Below, piece by piece: positions 57,701 to 64,000 of a DNA stretch of 64,000 nucleotides. Position 1 is the first letter of the stretch; each line of letters opens with the position of its first letter. The notes under the pieces are model-generated. The model was not told the origin of the DNA. It was given only the letters and a program-made list of their open reading frames with translations, and made no database searches. The stretch comes from Frigoribacterium sp. VKM Ac-2836 (lineage in GTDB: Bacteria; Actinomycetota; Actinomycetes; Actinomycetales; Microbacteriaceae), in assembly GCF_013248995.1 (NCBI RefSeq), contig NZ_JABRPK010000001.1, forward strand, positions 806,001 through 870,000. The letters run 5' to 3'. Made by a program: the position numbers and the translations under genes.

Positions 57701-58267
57701 CTCGAGTTCGCGGCGGCCGAGTTCAAGGCCGAACGTCGACGCATCACCCAGGGGGCCCTGCGGGCGCTCGTCACGGCCTTCAACGACGACCTGGCCGAAC
57801 TGGCCAGCGCCTGTCAGCAGTTGATCAGCGACGCGGCGGCCGAGATCACCGAGGCGACCGTCGAGAAGTACTACTCGGGCCGGGTCGAGACCAACGCCTT
57901 CAAGGTGGCCGACGCGGCCATCGCCGGTCACCAGGGCGAGGCGCTCGTCCTGCTGCGTCACGCGCTGTCGACCGGAGCCGACCCCGTCCCCGTGGTGGCC
58001 GCGTTCGCGATGAAGATCCGCACGATGGCCAAGCTGCAGGGCTCGTACGGCGGCTCGGGCCAACTCGCCTCGCGCTTCGGTCTCGCCCCGTGGCAGGTCG
58101 AGCGGGCACAGCGCGACCTGCGCGGGTGGTCCGAGGAGGGGCTGGGTCGATGCATCGAGTTGCTCGCCGAGACCGACGCGGCCGTCAAGGGAGCCGAGCG
58201 CGATCCGGTGTACGCACTCGAGCGCATGGTGACCATGATCTCGACGCGCGGTGCGTTGTTGTCGTGA
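54782..58267 (+). CDS. comEC: ComEC DNA-uptake channel, open in frame into HolA
   Basis: The frame encodes 1161 residues. The first about 790 are ComEC: hydrophobic helices, the competence domain (PGLAIGDTSDVPDDLDAAMKQTSLSHLTAVSGSNCAV), ten or so transmembrane segments and a C-terminal metallo-beta-lactamase domain (LVLTHFDRDHVGAVG; VSHHGSADQHPE; NSYGHPTESAL). Usually ComEC then ends, but no in-frame stop occurs before the holA start at 57233; TAG at 57175 is in another frame. The product is therefore either a ComEC-HolA fusion or, if the assembly has a small indel near 57100-57180, a normal ComEC. GTG start overlapping comEA. Confidence 0.85.
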   Translation: MTSRGVLDLRLGVPVGVAWVGLAVGSTRAGLLPVVAAAALVVCVVATGLVVAARVGLLVTGQVLLVVALSAGACAGLTGQAAVRDDRRHPAVLTSSVGHAVTVEGRLLDRVEGRADVTAVSVDRVDVGQGAVALGSRLPVRVFGARPEGRDPVEIGARVSARLVLAPVRYGEAVAFEGGAVEPLCVLAGPGQLSDWSNGLRSAFRAATAGLPGDGGALLPGLAIGDTSDVPDDLDAAMKQTSLSHLTAVSGSNCAVLVALVTFVGSLLRVPRLMRLAAAVVVLVAFVVLVTPEPSIVRATVMAVLVLVHLAVARPIAGVPVVALAVAGLLFTDPWLARDLAFVLSVLATAGLVVLGGPLTTLLTRVVPEPVAAALAVPAAAQLACQPVLLALEPSIALHGVVANVLAGPAAPVATLGGLVVCVLAPSLPGAATAAAWVSWLPSSWVAAVARAAATWPGTRLAWDASTSGVASLVCLTVLIVVAVVARSRGRTRAVTTTLVVAALVVTVGVASGRTLATRASVPAGWVVAQCDVGQGDAVLVRSGPAVALIDVGDDEAALDRCLSTFGVRHVDLLVLTHFDRDHVGAVGSVVARVGTALVGPVGRGEDTEVVTALRDGGAKVQEAQIGTRGRLGDLTWRLLWPPSETPAGNDASLVLRVDPGEGCQVGCLSLLDLGDLGETAQRRLLASPDGRGGLRPVDVVKVSHHGSADQHPELYERVSARVGLIGVGAGNSYGHPTESALGLVRHSGGTVVRSDEAGQAAVTPVDGAGGGVGLRVWQEHAGRRDRDHASGTSVASSSIRGGAAGPVPVGRRPRGSMAARASGKTAKKASVAIDQVGWDRIRPAAVILVSGPERFLADRASRQVRDQLAAEDPSLEVHDLEADHYQPGELVTLASPSLFAEPRLIRVSNVEKCTDAFLTETLRYLETPADDTTLVLRHGGGVRGKKLLDAVRGGTGGGLEVVCAELKKDTEKLEFAAAEFKAERRRITQGALRALVTAFNDDLAELASACQQLISDAAAEITEATVEKYYSGRVETNAFKVADAAIAGHQGEALVLLRHALSTGADPVPVVAAFAMKIRTMAKLQGSYGGSGQLASRFGLAPWQVERAQRDLRGWSEEGLGRCIELLAETDAAVKGAERDPVYALERMVTMISTRGALLS
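57175..57180 (+). promoter_or_regulatory. Internal -10 element for holA
   Basis: TAGCAT near the end of the ComEC-coding part would give an mRNA with a leader of about 46 bases, long enough to hold GAGAGG just before the holA ATG. This supports independent holA expression. Confidence 0.4.
57233..58267 (+). CDS. holA: DNA polymerase III delta subunit (internal start)
   Basis: HolA opens the beta clamp within the clamp loader. From the ATG at 57233 (GAGAGG four bases upstream) the 344-residue protein has ILVSGPERFLADRA at the start of the AAA-like fold, SPSLFAEPRLIRVSNVEK, FAAAEFKAERRRI, LASACQQLISDAAAEITE and the C-terminal helical collar (GLAPWQVERAQRDLRGWSEEGLGRCIELLAETDAAVKG). The same codons can be read through from comEC. 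Because HolA is essential, initiation at this ATG is the likely route. rpsT follows on the opposite strand, its usual neighbour. Confidence 0.92.
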   Translation: MAARASGKTAKKASVAIDQVGWDRIRPAAVILVSGPERFLADRASRQVRDQLAAEDPSLEVHDLEADHYQPGELVTLASPSLFAEPRLIRVSNVEKCTDAFLTETLRYLETPADDTTLVLRHGGGVRGKKLLDAVRGGTGGGLEVVCAELKKDTEKLEFAAAEFKAERRRITQGALRALVTAFNDDLAELASACQQLISDAAAEITEATVEKYYSGRVETNAFKVADAAIAGHQGEALVLLRHALSTGADPVPVVAAFAMKIRTMAKLQGSYGGSGQLASRFGLAPWQVERAQRDLRGWSEEGLGRCIELLAETDAAVKGAERDPVYALERMVTMISTRGALLS

Positions 58268-58269
58268 GC

Positions 58270-58279
58270 CGCGCCTCCT
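58270..58279. repeat. Copy of the CGCGCCTCCT decamer (intergenic)
   Basis: Starts two bases after the holA stop, before the convergent terminator. Confidence 0.6.
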
Positions 58280-58318
58280 GATCCACCACTCGTCGCTGTG
58301 ACCGTCGCCGCGGACGAC

Positions 58319-58350
58319 GAAGGCCCCGTCTCGAACGAGACGGGGCCTTC
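58319..58350. terminator. Bidirectional terminator, holA and rpsT
   Basis: A perfect 14-bp stem (GAAGGCCCCGTCTC) with a GAAC loop between convergent ends; on each strand the 3' arm is followed by a short T-containing stretch. Confidence 0.88.
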
Positions 58351-58381
58351 GTCGTCGAACCCGGGGGCTCGGTGGGGGAGC

Positions 58382-58642
58382 CTAGAGGGCGCCGACCTGC
58401 TTCGCGATGGACGACTTGCGGTTCGCGGCCTGGTTCTGGTGGATGACACCCTTGCTGGCGGCCTTGTCGAGCTTCTTCGACGCGAGGAGCAGAGCCGAGG
58501 TGGCCTTGTCCTTGTCGCCGGCGGCGATGGCCTCGCGCGTGGCGCGGACGGCGGTCTTGAGCTCGCTCTTGACGGCGCGGTTGCGGTCCTGAGCCTTCTT
58601 GTTGGTGCCGATGCGCTTGATCTGCGACTTGATGTTTGCCAC
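58382..58642 (-). CDS. rpsT: 30S ribosomal protein S20
   Basis: The 86-residue protein is all helical and basic: [20 protein letters not shown] at the start and [20 protein letters not shown] at the end are diagnostic of S20. GTG start with AGAAAG upstream. The divergent 58643-58886 gap holds its promoter; a minus-strand TTGCCT and TACGTC pair near 58780-58810 is a weak candidate. Confidence 0.97.
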   Translation of the reverse strand: MANIKSQIKRIGTNKKAQDRNRAVKSELKTAVRATREAIAAGDKDKATSALLLASKKLDKAASKGVIHQNQAANRKSSIAKQVGAL

Positions 58643-58874
58643 GTGAACTACTTTCTGGTTTCTGTGTCTCGGACGGATGTGCGCCAGCCGAGCGTCCGAC
58701 CGACGTGAATCGATCGACCCGGTGCTGCCGCCGGTGATTGCCACCGGAGCGGCTCTCGGCTGCGATCGCGTTCCGCCACTGCAGACGTAACGCGCAAGCC
58801 AACAGGCAACGTTACCAGCAGCAGGCCCGACTCTCAACGAGCGCCGGTCCATCGGCGTGCCGTGTCGTACGGGG

Positions 58875-58880
58875 TACCGT
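58875..58880 (+). promoter_or_regulatory. -10 element of the aminotransferase gene
   Basis: TACCGT ends six bases before the ATG at 58887; leaderless spacing. Confidence 0.4.
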
Positions 58881-58886
58881 GCCATC

Positions 58887-60038
58887 ATGCCTCAGCTCGC
58901 GCCCCACATGACCACCGTGCCCGCGTCCGGAATCCGTCGGGTGTTCGAGCTCGCGGCCCAGTTGGACGACGTCGACATGCTCGTGGTGGGCGAGCCCGAC
59001 GTGCCGGTGGCCCGCCACATCGCCGACGCCGCCCGCCGCGCCTGGGCCGACGACCGCACCGACTACACGCCGAACGGCGGCATCCCTGCCCTGCGCGAGG
59101 CTCTCGTGGCCAAACTGGCCCGCGAGAACGACGTGCACGTGGACCTCGAGCAGGTCTGGGTCACCGTGGGCGGCACGCAGGCCCTCCACCAGACGATGGG
59201 GCTCTTGCTCGCGGCGGGCGACGAGGTCCTCGTACCCGACCCCGGCTACACGACCTTCACGATGAACGCCCGCATGCTCGACGCCGTGCCCGTCCCGTAC
59301 GCGCTGACGCCCGACCTCGGCTTCCACCCCGATCTCGACGAACTCGAGAACCTGGTCGGCGACCGCACCCGCGTCATCGTCGTCAACAGCCCGTCGAACC
59401 CCCTCGGCGTCGTCTACCCGGAGGAGACGCTGAGGCGGCTTCTCGACTTCGCCCGGAGGCACGACCTCTGGGTGATCAGCGACGAGGTCTACGAGTACTT
59501 CACCTACGGGCCGAGACACGTCAGCCTCGCCTCGCTCGACACCGACGACCGGGTGTTCAGCGTCTTCTCGCTGAGCAAGACCTACGCGATGACGGGCGTG
59601 CGGGTGGGCTACCTCGTGACGCCCAAGGGGCTCGCCGAGACGATGCGCACCGTCCAGGAGGCGGCGATCAGTTGCGTCGCGGAACCCGACCAGCACGCCG
59701 CCCTCGCCGCCATCGTGGGGGACCACCAGTCCGTGGCCGACGCCCGTGAGCACTACCGCAGCAACCTCGACCTCGCCACGACCCTGCTCACCGACCGGGG
59801 CATCCGCTACCTCGAACCCACGGGGGCGTTCTACCTCTGGATCGACATGGGCCATGCCTCGCGAGGTGACGTCGCGGGGTGGGCCGAGCGGTTCCTGCTG
59901 TCGGAGCGTGTCGCGGTCGCGCCCGGCAGTGCCTTCGGGCGGAGCGGTGAGGGCTGGATCAGGGTCTGTCTCGCCTCGGCGCCCGAGGTGATCACGAGGG
60001 GACTCGGCAAGCTGCCCGCCCCGGGTGACCCCCGCTGA
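58887..60038 (+). CDS. Class I/II PLP-dependent aminotransferase
   Basis: The 383-residue fold-type I enzyme has [33 protein letters not shown] (Asn contacting PLP), [12 protein letters not shown] (Asp and Tyr) and the Schiff-base Lys in [15 protein letters not shown] (about 228-242), with the substrate carboxylate-binding Arg in GWIRVCLA. It is an aspartate/aromatic or alanine-type transaminase; the specific amino acid is not readable from the sequence. It is monocistronic by position. Confidence 0.92.
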   Translation: MPQLAPHMTTVPASGIRRVFELAAQLDDVDMLVVGEPDVPVARHIADAARRAWADDRTDYTPNGGIPALREALVAKLARENDVHVDLEQVWVTVGGTQALHQTMGLLLAAGDEVLVPDPGYTTFTMNARMLDAVPVPYALTPDLGFHPDLDELENLVGDRTRVIVVNSPSNPLGVVYPEETLRRLLDFARRHDLWVISDEVYEYFTYGPRHVSLASLDTDDRVFSVFSLSKTYAMTGVRVGYLVTPKGLAETMRTVQEAAISCVAEPDQHAALAAIVGDHQSVADAREHYRSNLDLATTLLTDRGIRYLEPTGAFYLWIDMGHASRGDVAGWAERFLLSERVAVAPGSAFGRSGEGWIRVCLASAPEVITRGLGKLPAPGDPR

Positions 60039-60080
60039 CATCCGGGGGTCAACCCCCTGGGGTCGACGCGCGGGACTTCC

Positions 60081-60086
60081 TAGGCT
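60081..60086 (+). promoter_or_regulatory. -10 element of the DUF4190 gene
   Basis: TAGGCT ends six bases before the ATG at 60093; leaderless spacing. Confidence 0.45.
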
Positions 60087-60092
60087 CGAAGC

Positions 60093-60401
60093 ATGACGAA
60101 CCGACCCCTGAACACCACCGTCTCCGCCCCGACCACCGGCGTCCGCTCGCCCCTCGCGGTCTGGAGCCTCGTCCTCGGCCTCGCCTCGATCGGCTTCGGT
60201 TTCACCTTCGTCGTCCCCATCGCCGGCCTCGTCCTCGGCATCCTCTCCCGACGTCGTGAGCCCGAGGGCCGCACGATGGCGCTCATCGGCATCGTCTCGT
60301 CCGTCGTCATGCTCGTGGGCACGGTGATCGCGCTCGCGATCGGTCTCGCCGTCGTCGGGGGAGCGGGCATCCTCGCGCTCCTCCCCGGCACCGCAGGCTG
60401 A
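60093..60401 (+). CDS. DUF4190 small membrane protein
   Basis: The 102-residue protein has two hydrophobic helices ([35 protein letters not shown], then [25 protein letters not shown]) separated by a short charged turn, the DUF4190 arrangement. The N-terminus is Thr/Pro rich. Function unknown; such proteins are common and often adjacent to cell-envelope or housekeeping genes. Confidence 0.85.
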   Translation: MTNRPLNTTVSAPTTGVRSPLAVWSLVLGLASIGFGFTFVVPIAGLVLGILSRRREPEGRTMALIGIVSSVVMLVGTVIALAIGLAVVGGAGILALLPGTAG

Positions 60402-60495
60402 GCGGCGGCCCCGCCGGAGCGGCTCGACGCCCGAACCGACGCCCCGGCGTGGGAGAATCGTGGGGTACCCCCGCCCACCACCCCCAGAGGATCGT

Positions 60496-62346
<1,851 letters not shown>

Positions 62347-62351
62347 GGCCC

Positions 62352-63125
62352 ATGCGTCGAGCCACCCACACCGAGACCCGCACGACCTACGGCGAGGTCG
62401 GGGCGACACAGGCCCCCGACCTGATGCAGTACCCGCCGAAGGGCTTCAAGCCGGCTGAGTACCGGGCCCGAGTCGGCCACGGCGACGCACGCTTCGCCGC
62501 GGCTTGGATCGCAACCATGACCTGGCAGATCCAGGAGCGCAGTGGCATCCGCGTCCGGGTCGACAGCGTGCCGCCGGAAGACGAGGGCGAGTACACGCCG
62601 GTCCAGTTCGACGAACACGGGCAGCCGGTCGATGCGGCCGAGTGGGCGACCGCCCGCGACGAGTCGCGGTACTCGCCCGACGGCACACCCCTGCTCACGG
62701 CGGGCACGACCGCCACGCTCAGCATCGAGGCCTACGGGCGCACGGTCCAGGCCCCGGTCCGCGTCGTCTACGTCATCGACGAGCCGAAGCGCAAGGGCTT
62801 CGCGTACGGCACCCTGGACGGCCACCCCGAGAGCGGTGAGGAGTCCTGGATCGTCGACCAGACCGACGACGGCTCGGTCTGGCTCTCCATGCGGTCGTTC
62901 TCGAAGCCGTCGAGCGCGAAGTGGCGCCTCGTGGCACCGTTCCTGCGACGGACCCAGGCGCAGTACACGAAGCGGTACCTGCGAGCCCTGAGCCTGAACG
63001 ACAAGGGCGAGCAGACCGACGAGGTCGTCGTCGTCGAGGACACCGAGGCCGGCGTGGGCGACCCCCGTGGCGACGAACGTCCCCCGACCGGCCCGCGCGG
63101 CGACGCCACGGGAACCGGCGTCTGA
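62352..63125 (+). CDS. DUF1990 family protein
   Basis: The 257-residue protein has the DUF1990 pattern (TYGEVGATQAPDLMQYPPKGFKPAEYRARVGHGDARF, later RVVYVIDEPKRKGFAYGTLDGHPESGEE and SFSKPSSAKWRLVAPFLRRTQ) and an acidic, Pro-rich tail. It starts five bases after lepA and ends two bases before hemW, so the three genes likely form an operon. No catalytic residues are known to me; the fold may be START-like. Confidence 0.88.
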   Translation: MRRATHTETRTTYGEVGATQAPDLMQYPPKGFKPAEYRARVGHGDARFAAAWIATMTWQIQERSGIRVRVDSVPPEDEGEYTPVQFDEHGQPVDAAEWATARDESRYSPDGTPLLTAGTTATLSIEAYGRTVQAPVRVVYVIDEPKRKGFAYGTLDGHPESGEESWIVDQTDDGSVWLSMRSFSKPSSAKWRLVAPFLRRTQAQYTKRYLRALSLNDKGEQTDEVVVVEDTEAGVGDPRGDERPPTGPRGDATGTGV

Positions 63126-63127
63126 CG

Positions 63128-64000
63128 GTGCCCGGAGCCCTTCCCCCCGGTGATCCGGCCCCCGTCGACGGCCACCTGCCCGAGACCGTCACGGTGGGTG
63201 CCGAGGCGCGACGTTTCGGGGTGTACCTGCACGTCCCGTTCTGCCGGGTGCGCTGCGGTTACTGCGACTTCAACACCTACACGGGTGACGAGCTGCGGGG
63301 TGCTCGCCGCGACGACTACGCCGCGCAGGCCGTCGCCGAGATCGAGCTCGGCGGGCGCGTGCTACGCGAGGCGGGCCTGCCACCGCGCCGCGCCTCCTCG
63401 GTGTTCTTCGGCGGGGGCACCCCGACGATGCTCCCTCCCGGCGATCTGACCTCGATGCTGCACGCGATGGTCGACACCTGGGGCCTCGAACCCGGTGCCG
63501 AGGTCACGACCGAGGCGAACCCCGACTCGGTCGACGCCGCCTACCTGCGGCAGCTCGCCGAGGCCGGGTTCACCCGCGTGAGCTTCGGCATGCAATCGGC
63601 CGTTCCGAGCGTGCTGTCCACCCTGGAGCGCACGCACGACCCCGAGCGCATCCCGTTCGTGGTCCGCTGGGCGCGCGACGCCGGGCTCGACGTCAGCCTC
63701 GACCTCATCTACGGCACCCCCGGCGAGACCCTCGACGACTGGAGGCGCTCGCTCGACGTCGCCCTCGAGCAGCGACCCGACCACCTCTCGGCGTACTCGC
63801 TCATCGTCGAAGAGGGCACGAAACTCGCCCGCCAGATCAGACGTGGCGAGGTGCCGACGCCTGACGACGACACCGCGGCCGACATGTACGAGATCGCCGA
63901 CGACCGGCTGGCCGAAGCCGGGTACGACTGGTACGAGGTGAGCAACTGGTCGCGTGGCATCGAGCACCGCTCGCGACACAACCTGGCCTATTGGCAGGGC
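63128..64000 (+). CDS. hemW: HemW, radical-SAM haem chaperone (5' part)
   Basis: The frame from GTG 63128 runs off the window with 291 codons read. GVYLHVPFCRVRCGYCDF contains the CxxxCxxC 4Fe-4S motif (near residue 42), followed by FFGGGTPTML, TTEANPDSVDAAYLRQLAEAGFTRVSFGMQS, SLDLIYGTPGETLDDW and SAYSLIVEEGTKLARQ, the HemW/HemN-like order. HemW delivers haem rather than oxidising coproporphyrinogen. It follows lepA and DUF1990, the normal actinobacterial arrangement. A copy of the CGCGCCTCCT decamer (63389-63398) encodes RASS. Confidence 0.95.
   Translation, partial: MPGALPPGDPAPVDGHLPETVTVGAEARRFGVYLHVPFCRVRCGYCDFNTYTGDELRGARRDDYAAQAVAEIELGGRVLREAGLPPRRASSVFFGGGTPTMLPPGDLTSMLHAMVDTWGLEPGAEVTTEANPDSVDAAYLRQLAEAGFTRVSFGMQSAVPSVLSTLERTHDPERIPFVVRWARDAGLDVSLDLIYGTPGETLDDWRRSLDVALEQRPDHLSAYSLIVEEGTKLARQIRRGEVPTPDDDTAADMYEIADDRLAEAGYDWYEVSNWSRGIEHRSRHNLAYWQG

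Noticed and set aside
54341-58063. A 1240-codon minus-strand frame opposite comEA, comEC and holA
   Set aside because: Antisense shadow of recognisable genes with no domain of its own.

Overview
The window is a chromosomal segment of a very GC-rich actinobacterium. The informational genes (infB-rbfA-truB-ribF, rplU-rpmA, leuS-comEA-comEC-holA, rpsT-lepA-hemW), the LexA box of TCGAAC-N4-GTTCGA type, frequent GTG starts and GTGA overlaps, and several small membrane protein families suggest Microbacteriaceae. The genus cannot be fixed from sequence alone. Coding density is high: no gap above about 250 bases lacks a gene, and no rRNA, tRNA, CRISPR array, insertion sequence or prophage was seen.

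Layout. 1-6.5 kb: translation and RNA modification block (3' part of infB, rbfA, truB, ribF) interrupted by mutY and a uridine-kinase-like gene that has lost its P-loop lysine. 6.5-14.3 kb: mixed metabolic genes (deoC, an SDR/DUF2867 fusion with a tiny coupled membrane protein, an SGNH hydrolase, a Stealth-type phosphotransferase, a NUDIX hydrolase, an MpaB-type oxygenase, a metallophosphoesterase). 14.5-21.2 kb: a zinc alcohol dehydrogenase, rplU-rpmA, a DNA-binding protein, an acetaldehyde dehydrogenase/DUF779 pair with its GAF-domain regulator, and a DksA/TraR zinc finger. 21.2-31.3 kb: a CPWA-type thiol transferase, the second (SOS-type) DNA polymerase III alpha subunit under a perfect LexA box, an FUSC exporter, a divergent glucose-6-phosphate dehydrogenase, a GH15 trehalase/glucoamylase and pnuC. 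31.4-35.5 kb: a minus-strand cluster with a DNA-damage and stress flavour (a second LexA box ahead of a DUF6504-like gene, a HipBA toxin-antitoxin pair with a visible operator, an App1 phosphatase and an SRAP/HMCES protein). 35.6-39.6 kb: a TetR regulator and a four-gene osmoprotectant ABC importer. 39.6-46.3 kb: a DedA protein and the cytochrome bd operon cydABDC. 46.3-48.6 kb: divergent pabC-like and pabB for p-aminobenzoate. 48.7-64 kb: leuS, a lone secreted or anchored M60-type metallopeptidase with tandem repeat domains, comEA, comEC running in frame into holA, rpsT, an aminotransferase, a DUF4190 protein, lepA, a DUF1990 protein and the start of hemW.

Signals worth attention: two LexA boxes; about fifteen genes with a TAnnnT hexamer about 6-8 bases ahead of the start codon, which implies leaderless transcripts; a decamer (CGCGCCTCCT and its complement) found 16 times, mostly inside genes and in different reading frames; the in-frame comEC-holA fusion; and the palindrome over the cyd promoter. 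Most of the rest is ordinary core chromosome. I did not find a clear new multi-gene system.
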